A stretch of 64,000 nt of DNA from Verrucomicrobia bacterium Tous-C9LFEB (GCA_002304345.1 NEUU01000009.1:62001-126000); one strand, 5' to 3'; shown: positions 19,005 to 26,990, numbered from the stretch's first letter. Program-made: numbers and translations. The notes: generated by a model not told the origin, from the sequence alone.

Positions 19005-20291
19005 TTAGTCGATGGTTGCTGTCGGCTTGCGACGTGCCAGTTTTTTGTGAGCGCGGGAGAAGTGTCCCGCCGTGACTGCACCAATAATGGAGAGTTCCCC
19101 GGCAAGGGAGAGAGCGGCGGCGACCTCGGCCAAAGCCTGTGCATGTCCGTTACCGCGTAAGCCGAGAATATCGAGACAAGCCGCTTGAGCTGGCAGGCTT
19201 GTACCTCCACCCACGGTTCCGACAATCAAATTGGGCAGTGTGACTGAGGCATAGAGGCTACCATCCTCTTGTTTTTCAAATCGGGTAATACCCACAGCCG
19301 CTTCAGAAACGCAGGCAGCGTCCTGGCCCGTAGCGATGAACAGCGCAGCAAGGCCGTTTGCGTAATGGCCTTGAGCACCGATAGTTCCGCTCTGAACGCC
19401 TCCGAGAACCGTCATGGCCCAATATTCCGATATGGCGGACACATCGGTATGGAGTCGCTTGCGGATCAAGTGGGCGGGAATGATGACTTCGGCGGAGACT
19501 TTCTTGCCTCGCACAGAGAGGAAGGACTGGGAGCTGGCTTTTTTGTCTCCCGAAAGATTGGCCTCGACGAAAATCTTGCGTACTTTGACCGGGGAATGCT
19601 GTCGTATGAATTCGCAGATTGCTTCTGTGGCGATGGTAACCATATTTTGCCCAGCAGCGTCACCGGTCAGGAATTCAAAGATCAGATAGACGTGATTGCC
19701 CTCAATCGCCACCCGCATGTCGGAAAGCTTTCCATGGCGAGTTGTCGTTGCCGCTTTAGTGGCGAAAGCGTCTTTTTGACCAATGGCCCAAGCGACGAAT
19801 TCTCCTGCTTGAGCAAGGGTTGTGAAAATGAACCCGGGCGCCCGACTCACTCCCTCTGCCAGAGTCACAGCGCTGCAGCCCCCACACTCGCTGATAAGGC
19901 GTGCCCCTCGATGATATGAGGCGACGAGGGCGGCTTCAGTCGTAGCGAGTGGGACATAATAATCGCCACTGGCGTAGGTGCCATTGATTCGTAGGGGCCC
20001 TGCGACTCCTACCGGAACTTGAACTGTGCCGATCAGATTCTCGATATTACGAGCATAGTGAGCTAATGATCTGATTGAAGGGGCTGGAGCCAGATGAGCC
20101 TTACTGGAAGAAGCATGGGAAAGGGCTTTCCAACGCGCATCGATTGCCTTTGTCGATGCAATGGTGGCTCCGGGAATTCGGGTCGGCAGCGGGTGATGCC
20201 TCGATTCCAGCTTGCTGCGGATTTCCTTAACGGAAGTCGAGCCCAGCAATCCTTGCAGGTGTGAGGCGGCTCCCTGAGAACTCGTAGGCAT
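19005..20291 (-). CDS. class I-like hydroxymethylglutaryl-CoA reductase
   Basis: A 428-residue soluble HMG-CoA reductase, which makes mevalonate from HMG-CoA with NADPH. Signature stretches are ENLIGTVQVPVGVAGPL (84-100), LATTEAALVAS with catalytic E119, FLTGDAAGQNMVT (207-219), SGDKK with catalytic K250 or K251, GQDAACVSE with D324, and GHFSRAHKKLAR with H410. Length and motifs fit class I. No other mevalonate-pathway gene lies in the window, so it may boost a host pathway or act in a specialised one. It is embedded in the 12-gene operon, 27 bp before the UbiA gene. Confidence 0.92.
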   Translation of the reverse strand: MPTSSQGAASHLQGLLGSTSVKEIRSKLESRHHPLPTRIPGATIASTKAIDARWKALSHASSSKAHLAPAPSIRSLAHYARNIENLIGTVQVPVGVAGPLRINGTYASGDYYVPLATTEAALVASYHRGARLISECGGCSAVTLAEGVSRAPGFIFTTLAQAGEFVAWAIGQKDAFATKAATTTRHGKLSDMRVAIEGNHVYLIFEFLTGDAAGQNMVTIATEAICEFIRQHSPVKVRKIFVEANLSGDKKASSQSFLSVRGKKVSAEVIIPAHLIRKRLHTDVSAISEYWAMTVLGGVQSGTIGAQGHYANGLAALFIATGQDAACVSEAAVGITRFEKQEDGSLYASVTLPNLIVGTVGGGTSLPAQAACLDILGLRGNGHAQALAEVAAALSLAGELSIIGAVTAGHFSRAHKKLARRKPTATID

Positions 20292-20351
20292 GGTGTTAAC
20301 TTATGAGCTCTGGCGCGACCTTAGCCAGTCGAAAACACTATCACATCAAAG

Positions 20352-21179
20352 TCACAGAACCTCGGAGTTGGAGCAAAGCGGATAGGCGCGTAGGGCTGGC
20401 AAGGGTTGATTTGAGATGGTGGGCGAAGGTACCGCCTGGGAGCGAAGCTCTTTTACAATCCATGCGGCAATCGCGGTTACCACAAGAATATTGGAAAACA
20501 GCAGGCTCCAGACATTCAGAGTCAAGCCAAGTTGAAAGACTCCGTAAGTGGCAATTGGAATGCAGAGATTGTCGGACCCACGAATAAACAAAGCTTCAAC
20601 GATCATTCCAGATAGGGCGATGGAGAGCGAAAGAAGTAGGGTGTAGGAGACCGGGTATTGCTCAGACTGTGCGAGCAGAAAACCGGCGATCAGAAAGGAG
20701 CTGATAGAGAAAGCGATCGAACCTTCGAGCGTCTTATCATTACCCCAGCATTTGAATTTACCTTTCAGAACACCAATCAGACCGGCAGAGGCGTCAGCCA
20801 GCGAGAGAGCTAAAACAGCCATCACGTAACCGGCCTTGTGTTCATGCGCAATGAGGAATGTAGCAAGGGCGCCTGCTACAAAATAATAATGTCCTGCAGT
20901 TTCCCGTTGTACGGCATTCAAGGCCACACTCCAGCGTTTGAGGAATGGGATATAATAAAGAGCCCATAAAAGAGATGCTCCGACAACAGCCATGCAGATC
21001 CCTTGCCACGTTTCCGCGAAAAGCCAGGGAAGTGGAAGTAACGCTAGTCCCATGGTGACATGAACCAGCTTGCGAACGATTTCCGGATGCATCGAAAAGC
21101 GGCGTAGTAACCACTCCGCGCAGATGATAATGCCCGCAAAGGTAATTGAGATGAAAATGAGTCCTAGAATAAACGACAT
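20352..21179 (-). CDS. phytol/dolichol-kinase-like membrane protein
   Basis: A 275-residue polytopic membrane protein of the same superfamily as the N-terminal part of the 12997-14325 product: HPEIVRKLVHVTMGLALL (residues 32-49), SLADASAGLIGVLKGK, DKTLEGSIAFS and RGSDNLCIPIATYG. The acidic DA/DS and K-x-x-E-G-S motifs are those that bind CTP or another nucleotide triphosphate and Mg2+ in this superfamily. It would phosphorylate a prenol or activate a prenyl phosphate. It lies 7 bp after the stop of one gene and 60 bp before the HMG-CoA reductase. Two such genes in one operon is unusual. Confidence 0.78.
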   Translation of the reverse strand: MSFILGLIFISITFAGIIICAEWLLRRFSMHPEIVRKLVHVTMGLALLPLPWLFAETWQGICMAVVGASLLWALYYIPFLKRWSVALNAVQRETAGHYYFVAGALATFLIAHEHKAGYVMAVLALSLADASAGLIGVLKGKFKCWGNDKTLEGSIAFSISSFLIAGFLLAQSEQYPVSYTLLLSLSIALSGMIVEALFIRGSDNLCIPIATYGVFQLGLTLNVWSLLFSNILVVTAIAAWIVKELRSQAVPSPTISNQPLPALRAYPLCSNSEVL

Positions 21180-21186
21180 GATGAGA

Positions 21187-21609
21187 TTAAGTGGCTTGAT
21201 CTAAATATTCAAATTGCTTGGAAATAAACTCTTTACTCCAACCTGCGCGTTGCAGGCTTTCGATAATCTCGATGCGGCTATTACCACGACCTAGCTGTTT
21301 CCGAATGTAATCACGGGTAGCAGCGACCACGCGATCTTGTTTATTCACGGTACGATAAGAATCGATTTGAGGTTTTGATGTCGTTGATTGAGTGGGAGTA
21401 TCAGAGGCGGATTCATCTTCAATTTTTGGCCACCAAAAGGTGGCGAGCCAACCCAAGGCATAAGCAAGTGGTATCCAAATGATCAGAGCAAGGCCGCAGG
21501 AGAGAATTATGGAGCAAATTACCGTCTCAGCTGCCCCTCGGTTGATAAAGCAGTACGCTCCAATGATAAGCGCTCCGAAGAAGGTTCTAGCGTAAAAACG
21601 AGATGACAT
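21187..21609 (-). CDS. small membrane protein with UBA-like C-terminal helices (first of two)
   Basis: About 140 residues from the ATG at 21609 (MSSRFYARTF); an upstream TTG at 21633 is less likely. There are two N-terminal hydrophobic segments, then a polar linker rich in Ser/Thr, then a helical tail reading RKQLGRGNSRIEIIESLQRA with GWSKEFISKQFEYL. That tail resembles the UBA/SHOCT-like motifs at the C-termini of many small bacterial and archaeal membrane proteins. The next gene upstream has the same architecture, so the two are distant paralogues. Function unknown; a scaffold or partner of the membrane enzymes is possible. Confidence 0.6.
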   Translation of the reverse strand: MSSRFYARTFFGALIIGAYCFINRGAAETVICSIILSCGLALIIWIPLAYALGWLATFWWPKIEDESASDTPTQSTTSKPQIDSYRTVNKQDRVVAATRDYIRKQLGRGNSRIEIIESLQRAGWSKEFISKQFEYLDQAT

Positions 21610-21633
21610 ATCTAGAAATATGAAAGTGAGCAA

Positions 21634-22140
21634 TCAGAAATGTGCTGCCAACAAGGCTTGTTCCACTTCGGACTTACACCATCCACTATTGAGTAGTTGT
21701 TCCTTGATCTCAGTATCCTTGAATCCCTTATCGCGGCAATCAAACACATACTGTTGCACTGAGGCGGTTGCATTGGCTTGACTAGATTCGTTCGACCTCT
21801 CAATTACAGATGAAATTGCGGCATGAGATGTACCCACAGGAATCCACCAGAAGGTAAGTAGTAATCCGACTATGTACGAAGCAACTACGCCAGGAACGGC
21901 AAACATAGCTGTAGGTACAGCAATGACGCAGAGGCTGACAATGCCTGCGACTGGACTAGCCCAACGAGCAATTTGATGCGTGATTAAAAAAACGACAGGA
22001 AAAGGGGCTGCAAATAGCAATCCGCAAGCAAGCCCAAGTGATTGATCTCGCTCAGGAATCGTAGCCAGAACAAAGTAAACAAATCCTGCGATGATTGCGA
22101 TGGACCCAACCAGGCAGCGGAATAGAAAATTGACGGCCAT
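21634..22140 (-). CDS. small membrane protein with UBA-like C-terminal helices (second of two)
   Basis: A 168-residue protein with four hydrophobic segments followed by a polar linker and a tail reading VFDCRDKGFKDTEIKEQLLN then SGWCKSEVEQALLAAHF, matching the pattern of the neighbouring 21187-21609 product (helix, GW, helix). Its ATG overlaps the stop of the lycopene-cyclase-domain gene as TAATG at 22142-22138, indicating translational coupling. I do not recognise the family. The shared tail suggests a common binding partner or oligomerisation. Confidence 0.65.
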   Translation of the reverse strand: MAVNFLFRCLVGSIAIIAGFVYFVLATIPERDQSLGLACGLLFAAPFPVVFLITHQIARWASPVAGIVSLCVIAVPTAMFAVPGVVASYIVGLLLTFWWIPVGTSHAAISSVIERSNESSQANATASVQQYVFDCRDKGFKDTEIKEQLLNSGWCKSEVEQALLAAHF

Positions 22141-23195
22141 TAGGCATCCAATCTTTTGTTGCTGAACGCAATTTCCGTCACGCGAATCGTGGCGATGATG
22201 AGCGCCATATACATTGGTATGGCAAACACCACCTCGATTGGAACGGAGGTTCCCACAAGTTTGACGCCGGTAAAGTTAGCCTGCGCGCTTGGGCCGTAGA
22301 CCCTATAGCCGTGTGCGATGAACCATGCCTCAACAGGCGTAGCAACAATTGCCATAGCCGCGAGATAGAGCAGAAAGCGATGAAATAAATCCCAGTGGAT
22401 GAAGCGGCGGTCGATAAGATTTACCACCAGCCAAATGCCCACGATCCATAATCCGGTCATGATGATTGTAATGTCGTGGTAGACGTAGGACCAACTCGGA
22501 AAGCCGACATTATCGACCATGGGTTCGATCATGAGTTCGAATAGAAAGACGGCCGCGAAGGTAATCAGGAATGTACGGAACCAAGGTGTATTTTTGACCG
22601 GGACAACAGGAACGCCATCGAGCACTAGACCCCAGTATTTGTAGAAACCGATGACCAGCGTCATAAAAACGGGCACGTAGTAGAGTGCTTCAATCGGTAC
22701 GCCCAGAACGCTCACTCCGCAGACAGACTTGAGCACTTCCGGGGAATAAGTACGGATGCCAATATTGACAGTGAGGATTTGAATGGCAAATACGACTGGA
22801 GCAAGAATAAGCAGGTAGAGGCCAAAGCGATTGAACGGGGATGCCTTGCTGACGAAATGGTCAATAGCTGTGACGACGGTGATGATGAGCGTGGTCCAGC
22901 CCAGCGTCAGAATCCAACTCTGATCCTGATACAGGTACGCCCACGAACCCATGTGGTAGTTATGCCACATCGGCGCAGTGAACATTTCAAAAATGAAAAC
23001 GCCAATGGCAAGAACGCCAAAGCGCGCGGGGTAATTTTTGACCCATTTACGGAACAGAAAAAAGGCAACAATGGCCGCGATGACGATAAATACTTCAAAA
23101 CCAATGATGGCAGGAGTCGGTGTTTTGTCGAAAACTCCTCCAGGGTAGTTTCCAGTGAACCAGCGTTGAATGAAGAGTGGTTGTTGTTGGGGCAT
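22140..23195 (-). CDS. lycopene-cyclase-domain membrane protein with internal duplication
   Basis: A 351-residue polytopic membrane protein resembling the heterodimeric-type lycopene cyclase (CrtYc/CrtYd) domain. Two copies of a motif are visible: FEMFTAPMWHNYHMGSWAYL with YQDQSWILTLGW, and FELMIEPMVDNVGFPSWSYV with YHDITIIMTGLW, about 140 residues apart. Each half ends with VEAWFIAHGYRVYG-like or VPIEALYYVPVF-like segments. In known carotenoid cyclases two such halves work together; here they are fused. No phytoene synthase or desaturase is in the window, so the substrate may be a different polyprenoid. It is the second gene of the operon, 19 bp after the radical SAM gene. Confidence 0.7.
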   Translation of the reverse strand: MPQQQPLFIQRWFTGNYPGGVFDKTPTPAIIGFEVFIVIAAIVAFFLFRKWVKNYPARFGVLAIGVFIFEMFTAPMWHNYHMGSWAYLYQDQSWILTLGWTTLIITVVTAIDHFVSKASPFNRFGLYLLILAPVVFAIQILTVNIGIRTYSPEVLKSVCGVSVLGVPIEALYYVPVFMTLVIGFYKYWGLVLDGVPVVPVKNTPWFRTFLITFAAVFLFELMIEPMVDNVGFPSWSYVYHDITIIMTGLWIVGIWLVVNLIDRRFIHWDLFHRFLLYLAAMAIVATPVEAWFIAHGYRVYGPSAQANFTGVKLVGTSVPIEVVFAIPMYMALIIATIRVTEIAFSNKRLDA

Positions 23196-23214
23196 AAAAT
23201 AGTTTTGGTTCTAT

Positions 23215-24411
23215 TTAGCGAAAAGAGTAGTGTCCGTTGCCATGGCTGGAGCAAGTCGTAGAAGTGGAGTCGGCAGGTGAGTCCATTCGTTCTGTGATGA
23301 ACGCGGAGTCTTTGACTTTGCATCCGCCCCACTTGGCTTCCTTATAAGCGGCATGGGAGGTCATCTTATCCCAGACTTGATAGAGGGGTTCTTCGAGCAC
23401 ATTACCGAACGGGCGATTATTAAAATCGCAGGAAGTCATATCCCCGTATGGGGTAATGTAAAAATAGCTCGTGCCACAGGAACAACCCACGCTCCGGTGG
23501 CTGGTGGAATAGGCATGGAGGAGAACTCCGGGGTAATTCCAGTCGGCGTTGTATTTCACGCTGGCGCGGATCATCTCCTCTTTCCACTCATTATTATCCA
23601 TGAGGTTCGGGTGATCCTTGGAGCGCCCCGTTGGCATTGCATCAAATACGACCAGTTCGTGAGCGCCCAGAGATTTGGTGAACTCCACCATGCGATCAAA
23701 TTCACCTGCCGCAAATCCCTCCGGGGTAATGCAGGTAGATATACCGACGGACATGCCCGTTTTTAGAGAGGCTTCAATACCACGTACGGCTCGATCGTAT
23801 AGTCCCTTGAGCCCACGAATTTCATCATGTTTGTCGCGGTCGGCGGAATCGATACTGACGTAGATTCCATCCAGACCGGCTTCTCTTAGTTTCGGAGCCA
23901 TTTCAGCGAGGGGCCAGCCATTGGTGAAGAGAGTGGTGATCGAGGTGTTCTTGTCCACCGAGCGAATGATTTCGAGAATCTCGGGGCGTTTCAGTGGCTC
24001 ACCTCCGACAATATTGATAATCGAAACACCGAGTTCCTGCGCATCGCGAATGACCTTACGGCATTGGTCCAAGGACATCACCGTACGGGTCTTGTCGTCA
24101 ATTGCCTCGTAAAAGCTGCAATGAGAACAAGTGGCATTGCACACGTCCGTGACGGCGAAGCTCATCAGATTCGGCATATTCTTATTCTGAATCCCACGAT
24201 AGAGCGTGCGTGCGAACATATTCGCCGCCGGCTTGCTGTAGAGCGCGGGAGTGGAAAGGGAATAAACCGGATAACCATCCCTGAAATGAATCACCTTACT
24301 GTGATTCAGGTAGATTTTGAACATCTGGTCGCTGAAGTCGGCTCCAAACCCAAGAGCCCGTCGCGACATGAATAGCTTCGTGCGAAATCTTCCCCACCAT
24401 TTGTTCATCAC
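23215..24411 (-). CDS. radical SAM enzyme with C-terminal Cys region
   Basis: A 398-residue protein with the radical SAM cluster motif CNATCSHC (C91, C95, C98), then NIVGGEPLKRPEI as the GGE motif and SIDSADRDKHDEIRG further on. A C-terminal Cys-containing region, CSCGTSYFYITPYGDMTSCDF followed by GGCKVKDSAFITERM, looks like a SPASM- or twitch-type auxiliary cluster. It is the promoter-proximal gene of the operon. HpnH and tetraether-forming radical SAM enzymes act on membrane lipids, so C-C bond formation or alkylation of a lipid is conceivable, but this protein cannot be assigned to either from sequence alone. Confidence 0.82.
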   Translation of the reverse strand: MMNKWWGRFRTKLFMSRRALGFGADFSDQMFKIYLNHSKVIHFRDGYPVYSLSTPALYSKPAANMFARTLYRGIQNKNMPNLMSFAVTDVCNATCSHCSFYEAIDDKTRTVMSLDQCRKVIRDAQELGVSIINIVGGEPLKRPEILEIIRSVDKNTSITTLFTNGWPLAEMAPKLREAGLDGIYVSIDSADRDKHDEIRGLKGLYDRAVRGIEASLKTGMSVGISTCITPEGFAAGEFDRMVEFTKSLGAHELVVFDAMPTGRSKDHPNLMDNNEWKEEMIRASVKYNADWNYPGVLLHAYSTSHRSVGCSCGTSYFYITPYGDMTSCDFNNRPFGNVLEEPLYQVWDKMTSHAAYKEAKWGGCKVKDSAFITERMDSPADSTSTTCSSHGNGHYSFR

Positions 24412-24581
24412 ATTCCCCTTTAGAATCGGAGCATGTGCTTTATTTTTTAACGATCAAGAGATTTTAGCAGGCTCGTGTAGGTTGTAGCAGTTGAAGATTG
24501 GACCAATTTATGCTCAAGTAGATCAAATAGACGATTTAGGTCAATCTGACCGATTGGATTGCTACTAGCTGAACGCACGCT
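24412..24581. promoter_or_regulatory. divergent promoter region upstream of the 12-gene operon
   Basis: This 170-bp AT-rich gap separates the leftward operon from a small rightward gene. Two short palindromes may be operators: ATTGGACCAAT at 24497-24507 and GGTCAATCTGACC at 24539-24551. No regulator gene is adjacent, and no convincing -35/-10 pair could be fixed. Regulatory role is inferred from position. Confidence 0.4.
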
Positions 24582-24764
24582 ATGAACCAGCACGACAAAG
24601 AAATCGAAGAATTAAAGCGCGATCAAAGCATGACACCCCAAGAACGATGGGCGCATATCATGGCTGCGATCGAGTTTGCTGAGGCAAATATGCCTCCAGA
24701 ACAGCGTAGAAATAGGCCTCGTTGGGCGAAGTATTCTCGACCGCTACCTCTGAAGCCATCTTAG
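24582..24764 (+). CDS. small conserved-looking hypothetical protein
   Basis: A 60-residue charged, mostly helical protein (MNQHDKEIEELKRDQSMTPQ at the start, then RWAHIMAAIEFAEANMPPEQ). There is no membrane segment or signal peptide. The MTPQERW-type opening and the EANMPPEQRRNRPR ending look like a recurring family of small accessory proteins, but I cannot name it. It starts from an ATG in the divergent region upstream of the radical SAM gene and has no same-strand neighbours, so it may be a separate island gene. Confidence 0.55.
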   Translation: MNQHDKEIEELKRDQSMTPQERWAHIMAAIEFAEANMPPEQRRNRPRWAKYSRPLPLKPS

Positions 24765-24862
24765 TTTCACTGAAAGACTTTTTTGGATTTTCGCCGTTGT
24801 GCGCTTCGGATAAGGGCCGTCTTTAGCGGATTGAGAATCATGGAGCAGCCTGTTGTTATTTC

Positions 24863-25963
24863 CTACAAAACAATGCGGCTGTTTCGATTCTCCTTGGAAA
24901 AGAAATGAACAGTAGTACCGCTCGGTAGTCGATGATCATTTAACACTTTTTTGATAATCGCGAGGCTATTTGCACCGTCAAATATCATAACGTCAATATA
25001 CGCAAAGCGCGTACCAAAAGCGCCGCCCAATACCCGTCCACATTGAGCTGCCTTCAGCTCATTTTCTAGGGCGTCCTCGATGCGGCTTCTCGAATCGACT
25101 TCGCTGCCTTTGGGTAAAATGGTTGCATCGAAGGCTACGAATACGTAATCAGCTCCCGTTCCTGCTAATGGATTTTCGAGCTCTCCTTGAGCATCCAGAT
25201 ACTCGTTGATCAGGACGATATTCGAAGTCGATCCGGCGATAATATCGCCTCTTAAAAAATCGTCATGCTGACGCTCGAAACTGTATCCAGTCCAAGACTC
25301 TCCGGGCGGATATTTCTGCCATCCTTTTTCAGTTTTTACTTTTTCAATGAATCTTAACAGTTCTGATATAGGTATGGAGTCCGCAAGTTGTTTACCATCA
25401 AAAGCTATTTTTCCAATCCAGTGCTGAGTTCCGTATTCTCCGAGAATTTCATCTAGAAATAAGAAAAGTACCGTATACCGGTCTCGTTCTGGAACGATGG
25501 CTAAAAGCGGATGCCATACTATAAGGTCTACGACTTCATTTTCAGAATTTATGCTGGGAGTGATCCAAAATTCTTTTGGATCAAATTTGCGATCTCCAAT
25601 GTTGATGCAGCATCCTTCGATAGTACCAGGTTGACGTGAAGGATAGAATGTCCAGCTAGTTATCTTGGGAGCTTGACTGGCCCAATAGATAGCCACTAGC
25701 TGTCGATGAAGATTACCTTCTCCGCTTAGCGTAAGAGAATGGCTTTTATCGGTTTCTCCTGGTCCGAATACCCAAGCAAACCCGGGCAGAAGCTCGTCGA
25801 TTTTCGCACTGACTTCAGCTGCTAACGCCGGACATTGACCGGCAGCAATGGTTTGAGAAAACCGGGGCGCTACCTCTTCGTACCAACTCCAAAAATTTTG
25901 AACCCGCGTTTTTAGAGTGAGCGGTTGAATGGGTACAGCCCTTCGTTTAAAAAAAGAAAACAT
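24863..25963 (-). CDS. uncharacterised 366-aa protein, possibly immunity-related
   Basis: I do not recognise this family with confidence. The first 150 residues (QNFWSWYEEVAPRF at about 28-41, then AGQCPALAAEVSAKI) resemble soluble bacterial proteins of the DUF695-like type. The second half contains INEYLDAQGELENPLAGTGA and GRVLGGAFGTRFAYIDVMIF. There is no signal peptide or membrane segment. It is the last of three leftward genes (26662 to 24863), two of which look like polymorphic-toxin immunity proteins, 7 bp after the 115-residue gene. That context suggests an immunity-type role, but no partner toxin is seen. Confidence 0.65.
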   Translation of the reverse strand: MFSFFKRRAVPIQPLTLKTRVQNFWSWYEEVAPRFSQTIAAGQCPALAAEVSAKIDELLPGFAWVFGPGETDKSHSLTLSGEGNLHRQLVAIYWASQAPKITSWTFYPSRQPGTIEGCCINIGDRKFDPKEFWITPSINSENEVVDLIVWHPLLAIVPERDRYTVLFLFLDEILGEYGTQHWIGKIAFDGKQLADSIPISELLRFIEKVKTEKGWQKYPPGESWTGYSFERQHDDFLRGDIIAGSTSNIVLINEYLDAQGELENPLAGTGADYVFVAFDATILPKGSEVDSRSRIEDALENELKAAQCGRVLGGAFGTRFAYIDVMIFDGANSLAIIKKVLNDHRLPSGTTVHFFSKENRNSRIVL

Positions 25964-25970
25964 AATGGTA

Positions 25971-26318
25971 TTAACTCTGACTTAAGGTCGACTGAGGGCT
26001 ATCTGGTTCGTTCTTTTCCCTTTTCCAAGGAGCCCCAACATTACTGCGTACCGCCTTCCATCCCGGTAGCAGATCGGCCACCTCAATGACGGTTGGATCG
26101 TGAAAATAGATTTCTTTCAAGGCTACGATCATCAAATCCGAGGTTGTTTTCGCCCCCGGATAGTGAAACTGCCATCCGTGATCATCTTCGTCGTGAAAGA
26201 TGTGGGTTATGGCCTTACCTTGCCTCATTACATGAACGGTAGTGAATACCGCGCAGTTTGGTGGCTGATCGAATGGCCAGGGATTTGGCAAATCAGGCTT
26301 CAAAGGTGCAATGGCCAT
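25971..26318 (-). CDS. small conserved hypothetical protein (DHGWQF motif)
   Basis: A 115-residue soluble protein with NPWPFDQPPNCAVFTTVHVM near the start, a His/Asp-rich FHDEDDHGWQFHYPG around residues 41-55, and DPTVIEVADLLPGWKAVRS near the end. The DDHGWQF...LPGW pattern recurs in small bacterial proteins found beside immunity genes, but I cannot give a family name. It lies 8 bp after the DUF2185-like gene and 7 bp before the 366-residue gene, so the three are likely co-transcribed. No signal peptide. Confidence 0.65.
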   Translation of the reverse strand: MAIAPLKPDLPNPWPFDQPPNCAVFTTVHVMRQGKAITHIFHDEDDHGWQFHYPGAKTTSDLMIVALKEIYFHDPTVIEVADLLPGWKAVRSNVGAPWKREKNEPDSPQSTLSQS

Positions 26319-26326
26319 AGCACAGA

Positions 26327-26662
26327 CTAGGCATTCTCTTTTTTGAACTCGTCAGTACCTGATACTTTTCCTAATTGAGTCCCGATCGGACTATTCAAAT
26401 ATGGAATAACAGCAGTGTCGTAATTACAAATGGTATTCACTGCATAAAGAGCCAAATTATCAGGATTATCGACGTAATCTTGCGCTTCGTCTCCAGAGAA
26501 GAATCTCCACCCGCTATCCACATTATTATCGGGCTGATCTCTGTACATGTAGCCAACTTCTAGTCCGTCCACCGTAATGCGATCTGATGCGAAGCAAGTT
26601 CCCATATTTGGAATGAGCTGCTTGATTTGCTCACCCGGTATTTTGAACTTTTTATTTTTCAT
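26327..26662 (-). CDS. DUF2185 (Imm33-like) immunity-type protein
   Basis: A 111-residue protein with the DUF2185-like core: CFASDRITVDGLEVGYMYRD, then DSGWRFFSGDEAQDYVDNPD and LYAVNTICNYDTAVIPYL. Family members act as predicted immunity proteins in polymorphic toxin systems or as orphan protective proteins. It leads a three-gene leftward set. No toxin gene is adjacent; the neighbour upstream is an XRE regulator 45 bp away. The domain match is good; the immunity role is inferred. Confidence 0.75.
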   Translation of the reverse strand: MKNKKFKIPGEQIKQLIPNMGTCFASDRITVDGLEVGYMYRDQPDNNVDSGWRFFSGDEAQDYVDNPDNLALYAVNTICNYDTAVIPYLNSPIGTQLGKVSGTDEFKKENA

Positions 26663-26707
26663 CCACCCACCTTGTCGACCCTTACGCAGATTTGTATGAT
26701 AAAGGGA

Positions 26708-26944
26708 TCAGAGATTCCGAGAAACTAGTTCTTCGAGACTTATCTTTAGAATCTTGGATATCAACACTAATTCAAAATCACCAACCCAGCGCGCATGAGA
26801 TTCAATTTTCGCAATGGTATCGCGACCAATATCCCAACCCTCTCTTTGGCATTTTGCCGCCAATTCCTGTTGCGACAGACCGGATGCGATTCTCTTTTTG
26901 CGAACATTATGACCGCAAATATTCTTTTTTTTGGATTTTGCCAT
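26708..26944 (-). CDS. XRE-family HTH regulator (short)
   Basis: A 78-residue Cro/C1-type DNA-binding protein: KKNICGHNVRKKRIASGLSQ, then QELAAKCQREGWDIGRDTIA and KIESHARWV, filling almost the whole protein with no effector domain. Its ATG (26944-26942) directly abuts a 16-bp palindrome (26945-26960), and a second copy lies at 26991-27006, so it very likely represses itself and the divergent membrane-protein gene. The KNICG-containing N-terminus is shared with both HTH units of the 36007-36645 regulator on the other side of the restriction operon. Confidence 0.85.
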   Translation of the reverse strand: MAKSKKKNICGHNVRKKRIASGLSQQELAAKCQREGWDIGRDTIAKIESHARWVGDFELVLISKILKISLEELVSRNL

Positions 26945-26960
26945 GTGCTTGATTCAGCAC
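26945..26960. promoter_or_regulatory. operator 1 of the short XRE regulator
   Basis: GTGCTTGATTCAGCAC, an inverted repeat of GTGCT/AGCAC half-sites with a 6-bp centre. It immediately precedes the XRE start codon, so binding would block initiation. A second, nearly identical site follows 46 bp away. Confidence 0.7.
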
Positions 26961-26990
26961 TTGACGCTATCTTTTTTTTGAGGTCGTATT

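Noticed and set aside
22140..23195. carotenoid biosynthesis cluster
   Set aside because: Only a lycopene-cyclase-like domain is present; phytoene synthase and desaturase are missing, so a carotenoid label for the operon is not supported.
24412..24551. two short palindromes upstream of the operon as a firm operator pair
   Set aside because: They are different sequences, short, and no adjacent regulator exists, so they are only mentioned as possibilities within the promoter region.
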